This document shows positions 32,209-37,892 of a DNA stretch of 37,892 bases, in pieces. The translations under genes were made by a program, and so were the position numbers. Origin of the DNA: UBA9845 sp051889975 (GTDB lineage Bacteria > Bacillota > Clostridia > Christensenellales > UBA1242); the NCBI GenBank assembly GCA_051889975.1, contig JBJFDJ010000026.1, positions 1 to 37,892 of the forward strand, written 5' to 3'. Positions within the stretch are counted from its first letter, which is position 1; the number at the start of each line of letters is the position of its first letter. Under the pieces are notes generated by a model. That model was given only the letters and a program-made list of their open reading frames with translations, ran no database searches and was not told the origin of the DNA.

Positions 32209-32651
32209 TATTCATTACCACCTTTTTCAGTAGTTTCTTCTTGCATTGCTCTTGTTATAAACTTTGTTTTGATAGGAAGTTTTGCAGAAGCAAGTCTAAG
32301 TGCTTCACGAGCAACGGCTTCACTAACGCCTTGCATTTCAAACATTACTCTGCCTGGCTTAACAACAGCAGCCCAATATTCAATTGCGCCCTTACCAGAA
32401 CCCATACGTTTTCCGATAGGTTGTTGTGTGATTGGCTTGTCTGGGAAGATATCTATCCAAACTTTACCACCACGTTTGATAAATCTTGTCATTGCAATAC
32501 GAGCAGCTTCAATTTGATTTGAAGAAATCCAAGCTGGTTCCAAAGCAACCAAACCATAATCGCCATAAGCAAGTTTGTTGCCACGGGTAGCTTTACCTTT
32601 CATTCTGCCACGATGTTGCATTCTTCTTTTTACTCTTTTAGGCATTAACAT
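32208..32651 (-). CDS. rplP: 50S ribosomal protein L16
   Basis: Protein near the peptidyl-transferase and A-site region. 147 residues; the start MLMPKRVKRRMQHRGRMKGK is the family N terminus. WIDIFPDKPITQQPIGKRMG and the GKGAIEYWAAVVKPGR region are conserved. The first ATG is supported by GGAGG nine bases upstream; the gene overlaps rpsC. Confidence 0.98.
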   Translation of the reverse strand: MLMPKRVKRRMQHRGRMKGKATRGNKLAYGDYGLVALEPAWISSNQIEAARIAMTRFIKRGGKVWIDIFPDKPITQQPIGKRMGSGKGAIEYWAAVVKPGRVMFEMQGVSEAVAREALRLASAKLPIKTKFITRAMQEETTEKGGNE

Positions 32652-33312
32652 CAGAGTTTACCTCCTCTTTTGCAGATTTCTTTGCAATGATGTCGCCATT
32701 GTAAATCCATACTTTAACACCAATTGCACCAAAAGTTGTGTGTGCAGTTGCAACACCATAATCGATGTCTGCTCTTAGTGTTTGAAGTGGCAATGAACCT
32801 TCAATGTAGTGTTCACTTCTTGCAATTTCAGCACCATTAAGTCTTCCACTAACCATAACTTTGATACCTTTTGCACCTGCTTTCATAGTTTTTTGAATTG
32901 CCATTTTGCAAGCTCTTTTAAATGCAACTCTCTTTTCAAGTTGCAAAGCAATTGATTGAGCAACAAGTGTGCTATCAACATCTGGTCTTTTAACTTCTTT
33001 AATATTTATTGTGATATCTTTTGCATCTGATATCTTTGTAATTTGCTTTTTAATAACATCTATTTCAGCGCCTTTAACACCAATAAGCATACCTGGCTTT
33101 GAAGCATAGATGTTAACTGTTAATCTTCTGTCTGTTCTGTCAATGACAACTTTTGAAATGCCACATTGAGAATATTTCTCATTGATAACGCGTCTTATTT
33201 TGTTATCTTCTAAGAGATATTTTGCAAATGTTTTTTTGTCAGCAAACCATTGACTAGACCAATCTTTATTAACACCAATTCTAAATCCATTTGGATTAAC
33301 TTTTTGTCCCAT
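32638..33312 (-). CDS. rpsC: 30S ribosomal protein S3
   Basis: mRNA-entry protein of the small-subunit head. 224 residues starting MGQKVNPNGFRIG at the ATG at 33312. A TTG six bases earlier is only four bases from the GGAG site, so I prefer the ATG. A KH domain (residues about 40-110, with GMLIGVKGAEIDVIKKQI) is followed by the S3 C-terminal domain (AQSIALQLEKRVAFKRA, VSGRLNGAEIARSE). Confidence 0.98.
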   Translation of the reverse strand: MGQKVNPNGFRIGVNKDWSSQWFADKKTFAKYLLEDNKIRRVINEKYSQCGISKVVIDRTDRRLTVNIYASKPGMLIGVKGAEIDVIKKQITKISDAKDITINIKEVKRPDVDSTLVAQSIALQLEKRVAFKRACKMAIQKTMKAGAKGIKVMVSGRLNGAEIARSEHYIEGSLPLQTLRADIDYGVATAHTTFGAIGVKVWIYNGDIIAKKSAKEEVNSDVNA

Positions 33313-33331
33313 TATCAAATAACTCCTTTAA

Positions 33332-33718
33332 TTACTTAGCAGTGTCTAAAACAACTGTAATATGTGTTGTTCTTTTTAAAATTCTTACGCCACGACCTTT
33401 GGCTCTTGGCATCATTCTTTTAAGAATTGGGCCGTCACCTGTAAAGCATTCTGCAACATATAAGTCGTCTTTGTTTAAACCAAGATTGTGTTCTGCGTTT
33501 GCAGCAGCACTGTTTAAAACTTTTTTAACAACTTCACTGCTTGAGTGTGGAGTAATTTCTAATATAGCAAGTGCTTGTGCATATTTTTTGCCACGGATTA
33601 AATCAAGCACTCTTGTTACTTTGCTAGAACTCATTCTAACATAACTTGCAGTTGCGTGAGGTCTCATATCACGATTAGCAAGTCTGTTTTCTTTTTTCTC
33701 TCTCATTCTTTTTGCCAT
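33332..33718 (-). CDS. rplV: 50S ribosomal protein L22
   Basis: Protein whose loop lines the exit tunnel. 128 residues, with a basic N-terminal extension of roughly 20 residues before the conserved YVRMSSSKVTRVLDLIRGK. The tunnel loop and RMMPRAKGRGVRILKRTTHI are present. It lies between rpsS and rpsC. Confidence 0.97.
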   Translation of the reverse strand: MAKRMREKKENRLANRDMRPHATASYVRMSSSKVTRVLDLIRGKKYAQALAILEITPHSSSEVVKKVLNSAAANAEHNLGLNKDDLYVAECFTGDGPILKRMMPRAKGRGVRILKRTTHITVVLDTAK

Positions 33719-33732
33719 CTTACTCTACCTCT

Positions 33733-34023
33733 CTATTTGTTTCCCTTTGCATTTGCTGTTTTTGTAACACTGATGTGGCCTTTAAATGTTCTTGTAGGTG
33801 CAAATTCACCAAGTTTGTGACCAACCATATCTGCTGTGCAATATACAGGGATATGTTTTCTGCCGTTGTGAACAGCGATTGTGTGACCAACAAATTCTGG
33901 GTAAATTGTTGAACTACGGCTCCAAGTTTTGATAACTTTCTTTTCGCCATTTTCGTTCATTTTTAATATTCTTTGTTTCAACCTTTCTTCAACATAAGGT
34001 TTTTTCTTTAATGATCTACTCAT
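33733..34023 (-). CDS. rpsS: 30S ribosomal protein S19
   Basis: Head protein that binds 16S rRNA next to S13. 96 residues; SRSLKKKPYVEERL, KTWSRSSTIYPEFVGHTIAV and GHKLGEFAPTRTFKGH are standard. It lies between rplB and rplV. Confidence 0.98.
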   Translation of the reverse strand: MSRSLKKKPYVEERLKQRILKMNENGEKKVIKTWSRSSTIYPEFVGHTIAVHNGRKHIPVYCTADMVGHKLGEFAPTRTFKGHISVTKTANAKGNK

Positions 34024-34040
34024 TTCTCTATCCCCTTTTA

Positions 34041-34868
34041 TTACTTAGCTCGTTTAATTATAAACTTTGAAGAATTTTTCTTTGTATTTCTTGTCTTGTA
34101 TCCAAGTGCTGGTTTGCCCCAAGGTGTCATTGGACCTGCATGACCAACTGGGTTTTTACCTTCACCACCACCATGAGGGTGATCGCAAGGGTTCATAACT
34201 GCACCACGAACTGTTGGTCTAACACCCATGTGTCTTTTGCGACCAGCTTTGCCAAGACAAACAATTTCGTGATCAAGATTGCCAACTTGACCAACTGTTG
34301 CACGACATTTAAGGTCAACAGTTCTCATTTCGCCACTAGGAAGACGAAGTGTTGCTCTGCCATTTTCTTTTGCCATAAGCATTGCTTTGTTGCCGGCACT
34401 TCTTGCCATTTCGCCACCTTTGTGTGGTTCAAGTTCAATATTGTGAATTGTGATACCAACTGGCATATTTTCAAGTGGCAAGCAGTTACCAACACTGATT
34501 TCTGCATCTGGGCCACTCATAACTTTTGCACCAACATTCAAGCCTTCTGGTGCCAAGATGTATCTCTTTTCACCGTCAGCATAGTTTAAAAGTGCAATGT
34601 AAGCTGAACGATTTGGGTCGTATTCGATGCTAACTACTGTTGCAGGAATACCATCTTTTGTTCTTTTAAAATCTATAACTCTGTATTTTTGTCTATTTCC
34701 ACCACCGATATGACGAACAGTTATTCTGCCATAAGAGTTTCTGCCACCAGTCTTTTTAACAGGTTTAAGCAAACTTTTTTCTGGTGCTTTTTTAGTTAAA
34801 ACTGAGTAATCTGCAGTTGTTAAACTTCTCATTGATGGTGTTATAGGTCTTTTACTAATAATTGCCAT
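34041..34868 (-). CDS. rplB: 50S ribosomal protein L2
   Basis: Large-subunit protein needed for subunit joining and peptidyl transfer. 275 residues. GRNSYGRITVRHIGGGNRQKYR, split as GRNSYGRITVRH and GGGNRQKYR, is at the N-terminal side. The universally conserved region with NPCDHPHGGGEG is near residue 225, including the His essential in the family. It lies between rplW and rpsS. Confidence 0.99.
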   Translation of the reverse strand: MAIISKRPITPSMRSLTTADYSVLTKKAPEKSLLKPVKKTGGRNSYGRITVRHIGGGNRQKYRVIDFKRTKDGIPATVVSIEYDPNRSAYIALLNYADGEKRYILAPEGLNVGAKVMSGPDAEISVGNCLPLENMPVGITIHNIELEPHKGGEMARSAGNKAMLMAKENGRATLRLPSGEMRTVDLKCRATVGQVGNLDHEIVCLGKAGRKRHMGVRPTVRGAVMNPCDHPHGGGEGKNPVGHAGPMTPWGKPALGYKTRNTKKNSSKFIIKRAK

Positions 34869-34884
34869 TATTTCTGCCTCCTAA

Positions 34885-35181
34885 TTATGATAGACTGTCA
34901 AAGAATTCAATTGATTTGCTGTCTGCTGTAAGAGTAACATAAGCTTTTTTGTAACTTGCAGTAAAGCCGTGAGTTCTTCCTCTATCTTGTGATTTTTCTT
35001 TTCCAGAAACATTTGTTGTGTTAACTTTGGCTACTGTAACACCAAAAATGCTTTCAACTGCTTTTTTGATTTCTGGTTTTGTTGCATCTTTTGCTACAAC
35101 AAAAGTATATTTTTTGTTAGCAATGTCGGCATAACTTTTTTCTGTTAAAACAGGTCTTATAATTACATCATATTGTTTCAT
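34885..35181 (-). CDS. rplW: 50S ribosomal protein L23
   Basis: Docking site at the tunnel exit for trigger factor and SRP. 98 residues; YDVIIRPVLTEKSY at the start, KYTFVVAKDATKPEIKKAVE in the middle and KKAYVTLTADS near the end. It starts one base into the end of rplD. Confidence 0.98.
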   Translation of the reverse strand: MKQYDVIIRPVLTEKSYADIANKKYTFVVAKDATKPEIKKAVESIFGVTVAKVNTTNVSGKEKSQDRGRTHGFTASYKKAYVTLTADSKSIEFFDSLS

Positions 35182-35807
35182 TATTTTACGTAAGCCTCCT
35201 CTATTGCCTTAACTGCATCTTTAGTAGCAACAACATTTGTGCTTGCAACAACTTCATATGTATTTGCAAGTTTTGCGTCAACAACTAAAAGATTTTGAAT
35301 GTTTGCGCTTGCTCTGAGCAAGTCGTCGTTCTTACCACTTACGATAAGAAGTGTTGGTTTGTCAAACTTAAATGCATCAAGTATTGCTTGAACATTTTTT
35401 GTTTTTGGACTTTCAAGTGTAACTTCGTCCACAACTGTAAATTCATTTTGAGCAAGTTTTTTGCTTAAAGCACTTGCAAATGCAACTTTTTTTGCTTTTG
35501 CGTTAACTTTTAAACTAAAGTCTCTTGGCTTTGGAGCAAATGCCACACCACCACCTGTAAATTGTGGTGCTTTTGTGTCGCCGTGACGAGCTCTACCTGT
35601 GTGTTTTTGAGCCCAAGGTTTTTTGTGGTGACCCCTAACTTCTGTTCTTGTTAGAGTACTCTTGTTGCCTTGGCGTTGATTTGCGAGATATGCTACAACA
35701 ACATCATGAATGAGTGCTTCTTTGTATTCTGCGCCAAACACTTCATCTTTGAGAGTCATAGTTCCGCAAGCTTCTGCTTTTATATTATAAACTTTAACTT
35801 TTGGCAT
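35181..35807 (-). CDS. rplD: 50S ribosomal protein L4
   Basis: Tunnel-constriction protein, and in some bacteria the autogenous regulator of the S10 operon. 208 residues; the long loop carries HHKKPWAQKHTGRARHGDTK and GGGVAFAPKPRDFS. It lies between rplC and rplW. The structured leader before rpsJ makes L4 a candidate regulator here, but this is only by analogy. Confidence 0.98.
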   Translation of the reverse strand: MPKVKVYNIKAEACGTMTLKDEVFGAEYKEALIHDVVVAYLANQRQGNKSTLTRTEVRGHHKKPWAQKHTGRARHGDTKAPQFTGGGVAFAPKPRDFSLKVNAKAKKVAFASALSKKLAQNEFTVVDEVTLESPKTKNVQAILDAFKFDKPTLLIVSGKNDDLLRASANIQNLLVVDAKLANTYEVVASTNVVATKDAVKAIEEAYVK

Positions 35808-35827
35808 AATTTGTAACTCCTTTTTTC

Positions 35828-36457
35828 TTACGCTTTAACTGCACTTTTTATTGTGAGAATTGCACCTTTAGGGCCAGGAACAGAACCTTTAACCAAAAGC
35901 ACATTTCTTTCTGCGTCTACTTTAACGATTTCCAAATTTTGGATTGTAACTCTTTCTGAGCCATAGTGTCCTGGCATTGGCATACCTTTTAATACTCTTG
36001 AAACTGATGAAATTGCACCATTTGAACCTGGAGCTCTGTGAACGAGTGACACACCGTGTGACATTCTGTGACGAGCTTGATTCCATCTTTGAATAGCGCC
36101 AGTGAAACCTCTACCACGAGTTGTGCCACTGATATCAACTTTTTCACCTTCATTAAAGATGTCGCATTTGATTTCTGCGCCAACTTCTTTTGAAGCCATA
36201 TCATCAAGTTTGATTTCTGCTACTACTTTTTTAGCTTCTACATTAGCTTTTTTAAATTCGCCAAGTTCGGCTTTTGTTTTTAAATTTTCTCTTGTGTTAA
36301 GAAATGCCACTTTAAGTGCTTCATAGCCATCTTTTTCCACAGTCTTCTTTTGAAGTATACTGCAAGGACCAGCTTCAATAACTGTAACTGGAATGATTAA
36401 GCCATTAGGAGCAAAAACTTGTGTCATGCCTAACTTTTTACCTAAAATTTCCTTCAT
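35828..36457 (-). CDS. rplC: 50S ribosomal protein L3
   Basis: Assembly-initiator protein reaching the peptidyl-transferase centre. 209 residues; ILGKKLGMTQVF at the start, the loop RGRGFTGAIQRWNQARHRMSHG, split as RGRGFTGAIQRW and RHRMSHG, and GMPMPGHYGSERVTIQNL. It lies between rpsJ and rplD. Confidence 0.98.
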   Translation of the reverse strand: MKEILGKKLGMTQVFAPNGLIIPVTVIEAGPCSILQKKTVEKDGYEALKVAFLNTRENLKTKAELGEFKKANVEAKKVVAEIKLDDMASKEVGAEIKCDIFNEGEKVDISGTTRGRGFTGAIQRWNQARHRMSHGVSLVHRAPGSNGAISSVSRVLKGMPMPGHYGSERVTIQNLEIVKVDAERNVLLVKGSVPGPKGAILTIKSAVKA

Positions 36458-36476
36458 TTTAACCTTCTCCTAATTC

Positions 36477-36785
36477 TTATAGTTTAATGTTTATATCAAC
36501 ACCGGCTGGAAGGTCTAACTTCATAAGACCATCAACGGCTTTGGCGTTTGGTGACATAACATCAATAACTCTCTTGTGAGTTTTGATTTCAAATTGTTCA
36601 CGACTATCTTTGTGTTTGTGTGGTGAACGAATGACTGTAACAACTTCTTTTTGTGTTGGAAGTGGAATTGGACCACTAACTTTACAGCCAAGTTTGTTTG
36701 CAGTTTCAACGATGCGTGAAGCTGCTTCGTCAATCAAACTGTGATCAAATGCTTTTAATTTGATTCTAATTTTTTGTGTTGCCAT
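36477..36785 (-). CDS. rpsJ: 30S ribosomal protein S10
   Basis: First gene of the ribosomal cluster; part of the small-subunit head and, as NusE, of antitermination complexes. 102 residues; KIRIKLKAFDHSLIDEAA, GPIPLPTQKEVVTVIRSPHK and KTHKRVIDV are diagnostic. GGAGG lies six bases before the ATG. It is preceded by a roughly 200-base transcribed leader. No tuf or fusA lies directly upstream; a DUF1858 gene does. Confidence 0.98.
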   Translation of the reverse strand: MATQKIRIKLKAFDHSLIDEAASRIVETANKLGCKVSGPIPLPTQKEVVTVIRSPHKHKDSREQFEIKTHKRVIDVMSPNAKAVDGLMKLDLPAGVDINIKL

Positions 36786-36983
36786 CTGTATCCTCCATTA
36801 TTTTTAAGCAAGTTCTAGCAATATTTACACTGCCCCGTGTGTTTCACGCCGTGGACCTTAAAAAAAGTGGGACTGGTGTATCTTGCTTATCGCCTAGATT
36901 TTTCTAGACTTGTCCACAAAAGTTTTCTTTTAACTTAATGGCTTTAAAAGTAACCTTTTGTTTCAACCCATAAATCCACAACT
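36786..36983 (-). ncRNA. Structured 5' leader of the S10 operon (candidate regulatory RNA)
   Basis: About 198 bases between the predicted start point and the rpsJ ATG. Paired elements visible by eye: an outer stem GTGGAC/GTCCAC (36917-36912 with 36856-36851), enclosing a 7-bp hairpin GTCTAGA/TCTAGGC with an AAAA loop (36909-36903 with 36898-36892). Outside it lies a 3' hairpin CGTG/CACG (36848-36845 with 36839-36836). The region is clearly richer in G and C than the spacers around it. No terminator stem precedes rpsJ, so control, if any, would act on translation or RNA stability. Confidence 0.5.
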
Positions 36984-36989
36984 ACATAG

Positions 36990-37018
36990 ATTATACAAAA
37001 AAGCAATACCTTTGTCAA
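36990..37018 (-). promoter_or_regulatory. Consensus promoter of the S10 operon
   Basis: Minus-strand TTGACA (37013-37018), 17-base spacer, TATAAT (36990-36995), an exact sigma-A consensus. It places the transcript start near 36983, about 200 bases before rpsJ. Confidence 0.88.
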
Positions 37019-37100
37019 CACCTTTTTACAACTTTTTTTAATTATTTTTTTAAGTAAAATGATAGAGTTTCATAGGTTTTGTATTTTGTTAAAATTTAAC

Positions 37101-37130
37101 AAAAAATGGCGCCACATTATTGGACGCCAA
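37101..37130 (-). terminator. Terminator downstream of the DUF1858 gene
   Basis: 7-bp minus-strand stem TGGCGTC/GGCGCCA (37129-37123 with 37113-37107) including one T-G wobble, followed by six T residues (37106-37101). It isolates the S10 promoter from upstream transcription. Confidence 0.75.
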
Positions 37131-37393
37131 CTTTTTAATTTGAAAATTTAATAAATATATACTTATTTTAAATAAATTTTGCAAAAATTTTATTTGAAAT
37201 GTATTTTTAGTTCTTTTATTGCAATATTGCTTGCAATTTTGCTTAAAAACTTTTGCTATATTAAAAATTTATTTGCAAGTTGTTTTTGTAAACAATTTAT
37301 ATCTTATTTACAGTTTTTTGCTTTTAGTTGTTTTTGCTCTAGAAAAGATTTACTGCAAGTTGTTTTACCCGTTTGCAAAATTATAGAACTTTT

Positions 37394-37594
37394 TTATTTA
37401 ACTTCATTAAGTTTTTTAAGCAAGAGTTCTAAATCTACATCGTGAACCTGTGAGGCTTCTTCCAAAGTTTCCATTTGGCTTACTGGACAAGAAAAACAAT
37501 GCATACCAAAGCCCATCAAAACTTCTGGGGCGTGTTCTCTATAATTTAAAACTTCTGCAAGTGTCATATCTTTTGTTATTTGAACTTTTTTCAT
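37394..37594 (-). CDS. DUF1858 domain-containing protein
   Basis: 66 residues covering one DUF1858 domain: ITKDMTLAEVLNYREHAPEV leads to the conserved turn GFGMHCFSCPVS, with CFSC as a probable redox or metal-binding CxxC, and ends in a helix VDLELLLKKLNEVK. Proteins of this type are small putative disulfide oxidoreductases, sometimes linked to hybrid-cluster proteins; the function is not established. AGGAG precedes the ATG, and it has its own promoter and terminator, so it is a single-gene unit placed by chance or history before the ribosomal cluster. Confidence 0.88.
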   Translation of the reverse strand: MKKVQITKDMTLAEVLNYREHAPEVLMGFGMHCFSCPVSQMETLEEASQVHDVDLELLLKKLNEVK

Positions 37595-37616
37595 AATAAT
37601 CTCCTTTAACGTTTAT

Positions 37617-37645
37617 ATTTTAAATGTTTTTTTTGTTAAAATCAA
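37617..37645 (-). promoter_or_regulatory. Promoter of the DUF1858 gene
   Basis: Minus-strand TTGATT (37640-37645), 17-base spacer, TAAAAT (37617-37622). A short inverted repeat TCAATA/TATTGA (37642-37657) overlaps the -35 and could be a regulator site. Confidence 0.6.
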
Positions 37646-37846
37646 TAGATTTATTGACTTTTTGTTGTATCAATTTTATTTTATCGCTTTTAAATTAATT
37701 TTTGCCAAATATGCTTTGATGCAAATGTTATTAACTCCACCAAAATTTGTTGATGAATAAATAGCATAATGTGATTAATACACAATGTTTTAGATTTTAA
37801 TTATATTAAATATTATAATACTTCATAAAAATTAAAGATTTGGCGA

Positions 37847-37889
37847 ACGCCCGTCAAAGCAAGTGCAAGGCGTTTGCTTTGGTGGGCGT
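37847..37889. repeat. GC-rich long hairpin at the window edge
   Basis: Sixteen-base arms (37847-37862 with 37874-37889) pair completely if two G-T wobbles are allowed, with an 11-base loop. Outer part CGCCC/GGGCG, inner part CAAAGCAA/TTGCTTTG. It is far richer in G and C than anything near it. It could be an interspersed repeat, a structured RNA or the end of a feature beyond the window. Confidence 0.5.
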
Positions 37890-37892
37890 ATT

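Larger units (their letters stand above)
36984..37393. other. Intergenic region between the S10 promoter and the DUF1858 gene
   Basis: It contains the S10 promoter (36990-37018), the DUF1858 terminator (37101-37130) and about 260 bases of very AT-rich sequence. That stretch contains a 13-base direct repeat TGCAAGTTGTTTT at 37274 and 37354. Open frames here overlap the DUF1858 gene in antisense or lack ribosome binding sites, so I call no gene. Confidence 0.6.

Noticed and set aside
34140..34589. 149-residue plus-strand open frame opposite rplB
   Set aside because: Shadow of the highly conserved L2 gene; rich in Cys, Thr, Asn and Phe with no known motif.
37274..37366. 13-base direct repeat TGCAAGTTGTTTT, considered as a CRISPR-like or iteron array
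   Set aside because: Only two exact copies 80 bases apart, in low-complexity T-rich DNA, with no regular spacing or further copies.
37179..37445. 88-residue plus-strand open frame
   Set aside because: It runs antisense into the DUF1858 gene, lacks a ribosome binding site and is mainly Phe, Leu, Cys and Ser as expected from AT-rich complement.

Overview
The window is strongly AT-rich and reads as a chromosomal segment of a low-GC Bacillota, most likely an uncultured clostridial-type lineage. Pointers are the secG-rnr-smpB-ssrA order, a spoVT/spoVB-like pair (sporulation-lineage genes), zinc forms of S4, S14 and L36, a KOW-domain gene between map and infA, and good Shine-Dalgarno sequences. 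TGA is used as a stop (for example at the ATGA overlap before pgk), so the code is standard. Almost every gene lies on the minus strand; the one convincing plus-strand gene is a small HTH gene at 20817-21053. The lineage is an inference from gene content, not from a database search.

Layout, left to right (most transcription runs right to left). 1-4.1 kb: tmRNA, smpB, rnr and secG (trans-translation, RNA decay, secretion), then a 70-residue membrane protein of unknown function with its own promoter and terminator. 4.2-11.1 kb: tpiA, pgk, a Na/phosphate-type transporter, a tRNA-dihydrouridine synthase, a SpoVB/YabM-type flippase and spoVT. 11.5-20.2 kb: an accessory envelope region. It holds a tight four-gene operon (condensation-fold acyltransferase, zinc-ribbon membrane protein, cardiolipin synthase, membrane protein with an acidic tail) and a 1423-residue membrane-anchored surface protein with internal repeats and a near-perfect promoter. 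20.4-21.05 kb: two small divergent HTH genes separated by about 150 bases that hold three matching inverted repeats and two opposed promoters, the architecture of a genetic switch.

21.1-36.8 kb: the complete S10-spc-alpha ribosomal cluster in canonical order (rpsJ to rplQ), including secY, adk, map, infA, rpmJ and rpoA. It has two visible promoters, one about 200 bases before rpsJ with a structured leader and one before rpsM. 36.8-37.9 kb: the rpsJ leader and promoter, a terminator, a DUF1858-type small protein and a GC-rich hairpin at the window edge.

The core is ordinary housekeeping. The items most worth attention are the three-operator divergent HTH switch, the giant repeat-bearing surface protein beside it, the lipid/envelope operon, the rpsJ leader RNA and the tmRNA tag, which appears to end in Ala-Ala-Cys instead of Ala-Ala.
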